This document shows, in pieces, positions 7,611 to 13,682 of a stretch of DNA of 29,421 nucleotides (positions are counted from its first letter, which is position 1; every line of letters starts with the position of its first letter). Below the pieces are notes generated by a model. It searched no databases and was not told where the DNA came from. It saw nothing but the letters and a program-made list of their open reading frames with translations. Location: the NCBI GenBank assembly GCA_049322335.1, contig JBMORL010000017.1, forward strand, positions 1 to 29,421. Direction: 5' to 3'. The translations under genes and the position numbers were made by a program. The stretch is from JBMORL01 sp049322335 (lineage in GTDB: Bacteria; Bacteroidota; Bacteroidia; Flavobacteriales_D; UBA2798).

Positions 7611-7934
7611 ATGCTTGAGATCATTATCATGGCGCTGGTGGTAAGTGCTTTTGTAAGACAGGCGCGCACCAAAAAACAAAACCCGGTATTATGGGGAATT
7701 ATTGCAGCAGTTAGTTTTTACGGGCCTGTTTTATTAACCGGCTGGTTTGTATTTCCATTTATGATGGAACAAGGCTGGTATGCACCAAAGTCTGAAGGCG
7801 AAGCGATAGTTGTTGTGCTGGCTTCATCCATTGCGGTGGGTATTATTTGCTGTTTCATTTCATGGCGCATATTGAAAAACATTCCTGATAAAAAAACGGA
7901 ATATGAGGAAAACGTGATTGATGGAATAAATTAA
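7611..7934 (+). CDS. Small membrane protein of unknown function
   Basis: A 107-residue protein with three likely membrane segments: a hydrophobic N-terminus (LEIIIMALVVSAFV), a central stretch around residues 29-52 (WGIIAAVSFYGPVLLTGWFV) and a later one at about 66-86 (AIVVVLASSIAVGIICCFIS). A basic patch (RQARTKKQNP) follows the first segment, which favours that side facing the cytoplasm. The soluble tail is charged (KNIPDKKTEYEENVIDG). No family is recognised. The start ATG at 7611 is preceded by a promoter-like element, so it may be transcribed alone. Confidence 0.7.
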   Translation: MLEIIIMALVVSAFVRQARTKKQNPVLWGIIAAVSFYGPVLLTGWFVFPFMMEQGWYAPKSEGEAIVVVLASSIAVGIICCFISWRILKNIPDKKTEYEENVIDGIN

Positions 7935-7949
7935 AAATTCACGTTCATT

Positions 7950-7969
7950 CCTGCCTGCCGGCAGGCAGG
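7950..7969. repeat. Perfect 20-bp palindrome (CCTGCCTGCC/GGCAGGCAGG)
   Basis: The ten bases CCTGCCTGCC are followed immediately by their exact reverse complement. It is far more GC-rich than its surroundings. From memory, this palindrome recurs in intergenic DNA of Bacteroidota and other genomes; its function is not known to me. Confidence 0.75.
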
Positions 7970-7979
7970 CGCGTAATTA

Positions 7980-8023
7980 GTGGCTGTATTTTTGCCACGG
8001 ATTTCACAGATATACACGGATTT
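7980..8023. repeat. CCACGGATTTCACAG-type dispersed repeat with a leading hairpin
   Basis: GTGGC (7980-7984) pairs with GCCAC (7994-7998) across a T-rich loop and continues as CCACGGATTTCACAGATATA and ACACGGATTT. The internal periodicity CACGGATTT/CACAGATAT/ACACGGATTT is visible directly. Near-identical sequences are, from memory, common dispersed intergenic repeats in environmental Bacteroidota. Confidence 0.6.
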
Positions 8024-8075
8024 AATCAATCAAAAAATTCGTAATTCGTCAATCGTAATTTCAAGCTCACCGGAT

Positions 8076-9011
8076 TTATTCTGCTTTCCTGAAAAAAACT
8101 TTTTCTCCTGCTTTTTTTGATTTTGAAAGTGAATATATGATCATTTCACCTTTTTTTGTCTCCACTTTTATTTCGTAATACGGTCCGCGGAAAACTACTT
8201 CAGTTACAATTCCTTCGTATCGGGCTGTTTTCGGAGAACAAAATTCATACTGAGACGGCCGTGTAATTTTACTTCCGGAAACATTAAAATGATCAAGTAA
8301 ACCGGCTATGTACATATTTTCGGGATGATAATACAATTGTTCGGGCGATCCTTCACCGTTAATTTTTCCTTTTTCTATCACCACAATTCTTCCGGCAAAG
8401 CTCAGCACATCCGAAGCGTCATGTGATACCAGAAGACAGGTCATTCCAAATGTTTCGATGATCAGTGAAAGATGGTCGAGTATATCCATTCGTGTGATAT
8501 GGTCGAGATGACTGAAGGGTTCGTCCAGCAGCAGCAGATCGGGTTCTTCGGCAATAGCACAGCAAATGGAAAGCAGTTGTTGTTGCCCGCCTGAAAGTTC
8601 GGTAGGTTTTTTGTCTTTTAGTTTTTTTAATCCTGAAAGGGAAAGAAGAATATTCGATTTTTTGTTTCTGAATTCTTCGCTGTAGTGAAGTAATTTTCGT
8701 TTGATATTTTCTTCCGCTGAAATCTCTTCCGCCAGTTCGTAATGTTGAGAAACCAGTTTAATTTTCTGATGTGAGCTGATCAATCCTCCGAACACGGTGG
8801 CAATTTTTTCGTTGGCAAACACCACCGATCCGCTTTCGGGAGCCAGTTCGCCTGTTATGCATTTCAATAAAGTAGATTTTCCGCTGCCGGTTTCACCAAT
8901 GATTGCCAGTTTTTCGCCTTTCATTACCGAAAGAGAAATATTTTTTAACGTTTGTTTCCCGGAATTTTTATAACGGTGACAGACTTTATGTAGTTTCAGG
9001 ATGTATTCCAT
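8076..9011 (-). CDS. Orphan ABC transporter ATP-binding protein (FbpC/PotA-like)
   Basis: A 311-residue ABC ATPase with Walker A GETGSGKST (residues 39-47), Q-loop VSQHY (Gln89), signature LSGGQQQ (139-145), Walker B LLLLDEP and switch LLVSHD. The last 80 residues (from about FNVSGSKITRPSQYEFCSP) resemble the C-terminal extension of the FbpC-like ATPase at 3760-4713, with a matching YEI core (GPYYEIKVETKKG versus GCYEITLIVENSE), so the two may be paralogues. No permease gene accompanies it. Its ATG overlaps the stop of the upstream lipoprotein gene by one base (TAATG), so it is the last gene of an operon with a beta-barrel-like protein and a lipoprotein. It may serve a permease encoded elsewhere or have a non-transport function. 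Confidence 0.88.
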   Translation of the reverse strand: MEYILKLHKVCHRYKNSGKQTLKNISLSVMKGEKLAIIGETGSGKSTLLKCITGELAPESGSVVFANEKIATVFGGLISSHQKIKLVSQHYELAEEISAEENIKRKLLHYSEEFRNKKSNILLSLSGLKKLKDKKPTELSGGQQQLLSICCAIAEEPDLLLLDEPFSHLDHITRMDILDHLSLIIETFGMTCLLVSHDASDVLSFAGRIVVIEKGKINGEGSPEQLYYHPENMYIAGLLDHFNVSGSKITRPSQYEFCSPKTARYEGIVTEVVFRGPYYEIKVETKKGEMIIYSLSKSKKAGEKVFFRKAE

Positions 9012-9409
9012 TATTTTAATACAAGGTCAAGGGTAAGGCTTTGCGCTTCATAACATTGCTGGTCGCAATTCCAGAAATCTTTCACCTTCAGTTTTCCGCC
9101 ATCAAATGCCTGGTAAGTGACTCCGTTTACATTATACACCGCTTTGGCAGAATAACGTTGTTGAGTGGGAAGAAAATAAGAGTATCGTGGCGCATAAAGT
9201 GTGTCATTCAGCACCACGTCATTATCTTCCACATCGTTTTTATATAAAGTAAGATAAACGGGATAGTAGCGCGAGTCATCATTCACATCCACATATACAA
9301 AATACGAATCGGGCTCAATAGTTTCGCACAGGAGAGAGGGATCGCATTCATCTCTTTTGTTACACGAAAAAAATGTGATTGCGGCCGCTATGTAAATCCA
9401 TTTATTCAA
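9011..9409 (-). CDS. Small predicted lipoprotein with TTG start
   Basis: A 132-residue protein with a short lipoprotein signal, MNKWIYIAAAITFFSC, with the lipid-attachment Cys at residue 16. The start codon must be TTG at 9409, because no ATG occurs between it and the Cys; this TTG overlaps the stop of the upstream gene in an 8-base TTGAATAA overlap. The mature part is beta-rich (YFVYVDVNDDSRYYPVYLTLY, AKAVYNVNGVTYQAFDG) and holds four further cysteines (CDPSLLC, CDQQC), possibly forming disulfides. I do not recognise the family. It is sandwiched between an outer-membrane-like protein and an ABC ATPase, so a cell-envelope role is likely. Confidence 0.8.
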   Translation of the reverse strand: MNKWIYIAAAITFFSCNKRDECDPSLLCETIEPDSYFVYVDVNDDSRYYPVYLTLYKNDVEDNDVVLNDTLYAPRYSYFLPTQQRYSAKAVYNVNGVTYQAFDGGKLKVKDFWNCDQQCYEAQSLTLDLVLK

Positions 9410-9977
9410 CAGCCCCTCCTTTTCCTTCTCCGAAAATAGTCATGGATAAAACCAGCCGTGTTTTGGGAATGTCTACGGTATGAAGATCAAGATAAGATAA
9501 TCCTATCCTGAACATTGCTATTTTTTTCACAAAACAGATTCCCACTGCAGGAGAAAATGCAAAATACGATTCGGGGGATCTTTCAATACCCCGGTAATTG
9601 CCAAACATCCATCCGTTTTTTATTCCTGCAAAAAAATTAATGTCGGATTTGGGTAGATCCAGTTCAAAAAAACGTTTTTCCAGCCAAAGTGATAAAAAAT
9701 ACCGCTGCTCAAAATACTGGCTGATGAAACTATTGCTTTCTTTTATCTGAATTTTTTTGTGATACGGCCGAAAATCAAAATTCAGCATGGCTATCCATTT
9801 ATAACGCTGATCTGTTACTCCCATGCCTGTTCCCACCTGGAAATCGTCCAGGTTAAAATTCATATTAAAATCCGTCCCGAAACGCATATCCATTTCCGAA
9901 AAGGAAAATCCCTTTTTCTCCTGTGGTTTTGCAATACCCGCAAGAGAAATAAAAACCAAAAAGAATACGGCTTTCAT
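9402..9977 (-). CDS. Secreted beta-barrel-like envelope protein of unknown function
   Basis: A 191-residue protein starting MKAVFFLVFISLAGIAKPQ, a typical Sec signal peptide; the frame is open to 10043, but this ATG fits the signal and lies just downstream of a promoter-like element. The mature sequence has alternating hydrophobic and aromatic beta strands (DMRFGTDFNMNFNLDDFQVG, YKWIAMLNFDFRPYH, YFLSLWLEKRFFELD, INFFAGIKNGWMFGNY, YFAFSPAVGICFVKK, AMFRIGLSYLDLH, RLVLSMTIFG), consistent with a small outer-membrane barrel of about 8 strands. It is the first gene of a three-gene operon. The family is not recognised. Confidence 0.72.
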   Translation of the reverse strand: MKAVFFLVFISLAGIAKPQEKKGFSFSEMDMRFGTDFNMNFNLDDFQVGTGMGVTDQRYKWIAMLNFDFRPYHKKIQIKESNSFISQYFEQRYFLSLWLEKRFFELDLPKSDINFFAGIKNGWMFGNYRGIERSPESYFAFSPAVGICFVKKIAMFRIGLSYLDLHTVDIPKTRLVLSMTIFGEGKGGAVE

Positions 9978-9989
9978 TTTCACAGGTAT

Positions 9990-9997
9990 CAAAATTA
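9990..9997 (-). promoter_or_regulatory. -7 promoter element of the envelope/ATPase operon
   Basis: On the minus strand the sequence is TAATTTTG, an exact match to TAnnTTTG, ending 12 bases before the ATG at 9977. No clear -33 TTG was found at the usual distance. It supports the internal start and transcription of the three genes as one unit. Confidence 0.45.
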
Positions 9998-10099
9998 CTT
10001 TATTTGACAGCGTTTGCAGCCTCTTCATCACCAAGTTATCCATGATTTGCTGTTAATCATTCATCCATGCATTCCTCTTACCCGGATAAAGAACATCTG

Positions 10100-11308
10100 C
10101 TAATCGAATTTGTTTTTTTGCTCCGGATTTTTCCCCCGCCCAAAAGGATTAAATTCATCGTGTCTCACTCCCATGCCGATAGCGCGCATAATAGCTTCGC
10201 TCCCGAATCGTTTTCTAAGCTGATCCATTACTCCATACAATTTTAATTGTTCACTTGTATCCTCAAAAAGATGATACTGGTAATTTCCCTTTACAAGATT
10301 ACTGAAACGAACTCCCACCAGCCGCACTTTTCTTCCTTTTTCATATAAGCCGTCAAATAATTCTTTTGCTTTTTCCATCAACACATGGTCGAGTGAAGTA
10401 TAAGGCAACTTCATCTGACGGCTGAACGTGGTGAAATCGGAATAACGTACTTTTACCGTTACACAGGCGGCCAGTTTTTTTTCAGACCTCAGCTGGTAAG
10501 CCAGTTTTTCGGCCATACTAACGAGTATCGCCTTAATGTTGTCGGTTTCGGCAGTATCTTTTTCAAAGGTCTGCTCGGTGGAAATGGATTTTCGCTCTGA
10601 CCAGGGAATAACGGGAGAATCGTCTATGCCATTCGCCTTTTCCCATATCATCACCCCGTGTTCTCCCAATACCTGTTGCAAAGACTCTATTTTTATTTGC
10701 TGCAAATGATGAACAAAATGAATGCCCATTCCCCGCAAAACCGCACAGGTTTTTTCGCCTGCCATCGGAATTTTTTCAACAGCAAGAGGCGCGAGGAATT
10801 TTTTTTCAGTGCCTGAAATAATTTCCATCTGGCCATTCGGCTTTGCTTCACCTGTACCTATTTTGGAAACGGTTTTATTTACCGACATGGCAAAAGAAAT
10901 AGGTAAACCAGTTTCGCGCATAATCCGCTGACGTAATTCGGTAGCAAACCGATAACTCCCGAAAAAACGATCCATGCCTGTGAGATCGATGTAAAATTCA
11001 TCTACCGAAGTTTTTTCGTATAACGGAACCGACTCGTGGATGATCTCCGTTACCATATCCGAATATTTACTGTATAAACTGTGACTCCCCGGGACAATAA
11101 TGGCGTGCGGACATAAACTTTTTGCCGTTTTAACCGGCATGGCCGAATGAATACCGAATTTCCTTGCTTCATAGCTGCAGGATGCCACTACTCCCCTGTC
11201 GCCCCAGCCTCCCACAATAACCGGTTTTCCAATTAAAAAAGGATTGCGCAACCGTTCTACGGAAACAAAAAAAGAATCAAGGTCGATATGTACTATGGAA
11301 CGTGGCAG
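10100..11308 (-). CDS. dinB: DNA polymerase IV (Y-family), apparent non-ATG start
   Basis: A 402-residue translesion DNA polymerase. The fingers/palm core contains EARKFGIHSAMP, the catalytic pair in TSVDEFYIDLTGMDRFFG (Asp103, Glu104) and GLPISFAMSVNKTVSKIGTGEAKPNG, followed by the thumb and little-finger region. The family's essential N-terminal block, IVHIDLDSFFVSVERLRNP with the first metal ligand Asp9, is in frame upstream of the TTG at 11251 that would otherwise be taken as the start. No ATG, GTG or TTG precedes that block before the next in-frame stop. The best-placed codon is CTG at 11306-11308, giving L/M-PRSIVHID, exactly where homologues have Met. So either CTG is used or the start codon is mutated. 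It is transcribed alone, with a heptamer repeat run directly upstream. It bypasses damaged bases and is known as error-prone. Confidence 0.9.
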   Translation of the reverse strand: MPRSIVHIDLDSFFVSVERLRNPFLIGKPVIVGGWGDRGVVASCSYEARKFGIHSAMPVKTAKSLCPHAIIVPGSHSLYSKYSDMVTEIIHESVPLYEKTSVDEFYIDLTGMDRFFGSYRFATELRQRIMRETGLPISFAMSVNKTVSKIGTGEAKPNGQMEIISGTEKKFLAPLAVEKIPMAGEKTCAVLRGMGIHFVHHLQQIKIESLQQVLGEHGVMIWEKANGIDDSPVIPWSERKSISTEQTFEKDTAETDNIKAILVSMAEKLAYQLRSEKKLAACVTVKVRYSDFTTFSRQMKLPYTSLDHVLMEKAKELFDGLYEKGRKVRLVGVRFSNLVKGNYQYHLFEDTSEQLKLYGVMDQLRKRFGSEAIMRAIGMGVRHDEFNPFGRGKNPEQKNKFD

Positions 11309-11310
11309 AG

Positions 11311-11341
11311 GAAGGTTGAAGGTTGTTGAAAGTTGAAGGTT
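11311..11341 (+). repeat. Four GAAGGTT-type heptamers, one interruption
   Basis: Units are GAAGGTT, GAAGGTT, a GTT spacer, GAAAGTT and GAAGGTT. The run ends three bases from the proposed dinB CTG start, so it would lie in the dinB leader. Similar CAACTTTCAA words occur in the gaps near 5250 and 18520. Confidence 0.6.
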
Positions 11342-11350
11342 TATGCTTGC

Positions 11351-11384
11351 AGGAATAGAGTTATTGATTTAATGAGGGATAGAG
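11351..11384 (+). repeat. Dispersed repeat family, copy 3
   Basis: AGGAATAGAGTTATTGATTT followed by AATGAGGGATAGAG matches the element at 5105-5137 and the inverted copy at 5288-5321 over most of its length. Confidence 0.5.
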
Positions 11385-11551
11385 AAAAACCGTTTTATCA
11401 CATGGTGTTCTTATCCCTTCTTTCTCCAAATCTACCATCATCTTTCCTTTGTTGTGACCAAGATTTTTAGTTTTGGGTAAGATATTACTTCCCCTCTTTT
11501 TCCGGGAATGGATATCTGTATGATTTTTCGGGTATATTTCACATAAGTTGT

Positions 11552-11559
11552 TATTTTTG
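11552..11559 (+). promoter_or_regulatory. -7 promoter element of the amino-acid permease gene
   Basis: TATTTTTG matches TAnnTTTG exactly, 15 bases before the ATG at 11575. A TTTTTCG word at 11524-11530 sits about 21 bases upstream, where a -33 element would be expected. Confidence 0.5.
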
Positions 11560-11574
11560 AGCAAAATCAAGCCG

Positions 11575-13506
11575 ATGTTGAGCAAAGACCTGTTCCGGAA
11601 AAAAACGATTGAAGACATTTTAAAGCAATCGAAAGACAACGAGGCTACACATGGTGCATTGGGCAGGCACCTGGGATTGCGCGACCTGGTAGCATTCGGA
11701 ATTGCAGCCATAATTGGTGCAGGAGTCTTTTCCACTATTGGAAAAGCAAGTGCTGATGCCGGTCCTGCTGTAATTTTTCTTTTCATCTTCACAGCCATTG
11801 CCTGTGGTTTTGCTGCTTTTGCCTATGCCGAATTTGCTTCTCTTGTTCCCGTTTCAGGAAGTGCCTATACTTATTCCTATGTAGCATTCGGAGAGCTTTT
11901 CGCATGGGTGATCGGCTGGGCGCTGATTATGGAATACGCTATCGGAAACATTACTATTGCTATATCGTGGTCGGATTATTTTACCACGTTATTACATAAT
12001 CATATGGGTATTCATTTACCGGAATGGATGACAACCGATTATTTTACTGCAAAGGCAGGATATGAAACCATCAGCGCAAGGCTGGCAGACGGAGCCGGTT
12101 TTGAAGCTTTACAAAACAGCGAAAGTTATGCGGGTGCTGCCGAAAGTTATATCGCATGGAAAAACGCTCCCATTATAGCAGGAATTCCAATGATCTTCGA
12201 TCTCCCCGCCATGGCCATTGTATTTCTTATCACGTGGCTGGTTTACCTCGGCATGAGAGAATCTAAAATGGCGGCCAATATCATGGTAGCGTTAAAACTG
12301 ATTGTGGTTATGATGGTGATTGCTGTCGGATTTTTTTACATCAATACCGATAATTATTCCGACTTTATGCCCAATGGGGTTGGGGGAATATTAATGGGAA
12401 TTTCTTCCGTATTTTTTGCTTACATCGGCTTTGATGCTATTTCTACCACTGCTGAAGAATGTAAAGACCCGCAGCGTGATTTACCCAAATCGATCATTTA
12501 TTCTATTATTATCTGCACCGTTTTATACATTCTCATCGCATTGGTGATAACAGGTTTGCTGAATTACAAATTACTGGATGTAGGCGACCCGCTGGCTAAA
12601 GTGTTTGAAGAAATTGCTGAATTACGCTGGCTGAGTGCTGTTATTGCTATGAGTGCAGTGGTGGCGCTGGCAGGAGTTTTACTGGTATTCCAGATGGGGC
12701 AACCGCGCATCTGGATGTCGATGAGCCGTGACGGTTTATTGCCAAAAATGTTTTCAGCCATTCATCCCAAATACAAAACTCCCTATAAAGCCACTATCAT
12801 TGTGGGACTCCTGGTTGGCGTGCCGGTATTATTCATCGATATCGAACTGGCAACGAATATGTGCAGCATAGGAACACTATTTGCATTTGTATTGGTATGC
12901 GCTGGAGTAATTAAACTTAACCAGATGAAAGATCCTCCGCACCGCAAATTCAAGACTCCTTTTATTAACGGAAAGTTTATTTTACCCTTACTGCTGGTAG
13001 CTTCGGTAGTCATCGCTTTTTCCCAATTCGGAGAACTGACAAAAAACTATTTTTCTAACGCCCCGGTGGTTAGGGCAGCTGATGATATGGAGTTATCTGA
13101 AGCCGAAGCGGCCTCAGTAAAAGCCTTTGTAGCAGAAAAATATTTTAACGATTATACCGAAAACTTTAACAACGAAACCGATGTGCTGGGCAACCTGGAA
13201 GAAGATGAAATGATAGCTACCCTGAAGGAAGCAGGCGTGTCTGAAGAAAAAATATACAAAAGCGGTATGGCTTTATTTGGCGAGAGAATTCCGTTTTATA
13301 TTTTCCTCCTTGTATGTGTGTATGTATGCATTGCAGCACTGTTTAGAACCTATTCTCTTATTCCCACACTGGGTATGCTTTGCTGTTTATATATGATGTC
13401 GGAAATCGGGGCCAGTAACTGGATGGCTTTTACTATTTGGCTGGCCATAGGCCTTGTCATTTACCTTGCGTATAGCCGCAAGCACAGTTTGCTGGCAAAA
13501 AAATAA
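11575..13506 (+). CDS. Cationic amino-acid transporter-type APC permease
   Basis: A 643-residue integral membrane protein of the amino acid-polyamine-organocation superfamily, CAT subgroup. Typical marks are the broken first helix IIGAGVFSTIG (about residues 46-56), the pre-helix LGLRDLVAFG, the cytoplasmic TTAEECKDPQRDLPKSI motif and the RIWMSMSRDGLLPKMFSAIHPKYKTP loop. About 12 or more helices are expected. It likely imports or exchanges amino acids; specificity is not readable. Two non-membrane insertions are unusual: a loop near residues 140-205 (MGIHLPEWMTTDYF...AWKNAP) and an acidic 80-residue stretch near 491-573 before the last helices. These make it longer than the usual 450-500 residues. 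The ATG at 11575 is preferred over the upstream TTG at 11548, which lies before the promoter element. It is probably monocistronic. Confidence 0.9.
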   Translation: MLSKDLFRKKTIEDILKQSKDNEATHGALGRHLGLRDLVAFGIAAIIGAGVFSTIGKASADAGPAVIFLFIFTAIACGFAAFAYAEFASLVPVSGSAYTYSYVAFGELFAWVIGWALIMEYAIGNITIAISWSDYFTTLLHNHMGIHLPEWMTTDYFTAKAGYETISARLADGAGFEALQNSESYAGAAESYIAWKNAPIIAGIPMIFDLPAMAIVFLITWLVYLGMRESKMAANIMVALKLIVVMMVIAVGFFYINTDNYSDFMPNGVGGILMGISSVFFAYIGFDAISTTAEECKDPQRDLPKSIIYSIIICTVLYILIALVITGLLNYKLLDVGDPLAKVFEEIAELRWLSAVIAMSAVVALAGVLLVFQMGQPRIWMSMSRDGLLPKMFSAIHPKYKTPYKATIIVGLLVGVPVLFIDIELATNMCSIGTLFAFVLVCAGVIKLNQMKDPPHRKFKTPFINGKFILPLLLVASVVIAFSQFGELTKNYFSNAPVVRAADDMELSEAEAASVKAFVAEKYFNDYTENFNNETDVLGNLEEDEMIATLKEAGVSEEKIYKSGMALFGERIPFYIFLLVCVYVCIAALFRTYSLIPTLGMLCCLYMMSEIGASNWMAFTIWLAIGLVIYLAYSRKHSLLAKK

Positions 13507-13682
13507 AAAGTCAGCATTTGCCCGGACCCCGGTAGAAAGCCCGTCTACGTATTTTTACTGATGTTGAAAAAATACATGCCCGTTATTCGTTATTTTGTGT
13601 GATTTTGATTACGTTTATAATACAGACTATGAGCTGAAACCGGTTTAGCTTTCTGTTTTATTAACTACTATTCTGAATTTCA

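Larger units (their letters stand above)
7935..8075. repeat. Intergenic repeat cluster between convergent genes
   Basis: No gene is seen. The stretch combines a perfect 20-bp palindrome (7950-7969), a GTGGC...GCCAC hairpin (7980-7998) running into a CCACGG repeat, and a tail of ATTCGTAATTCGTCAATCGTAATT words (about 8037-8060) like those in the 588-866 gap. Confidence 0.5.
11309..11574. repeat. Intergenic region between divergent genes with heptamer run and dispersed repeat
   Basis: No gene is supported in these 266 bases. From left to right: a GAAGGTT heptamer run (11311-11341), a copy of the dispersed AATAGAGTTATTGA element (11351-11384), then non-repetitive AT-rich DNA carrying the promoter of the amino-acid permease. 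Upstream signals for dinB must also lie here, possibly inside the repeats. Confidence 0.5.

Noticed and set aside
13531..13557. Terminator after the amino-acid permease (GTAGA/TCTAC stem, then TATTTTTA)
   Set aside because: The stem is only five or six pairs with a 7-base loop and the T-run is short and interrupted, so support is too weak to list.
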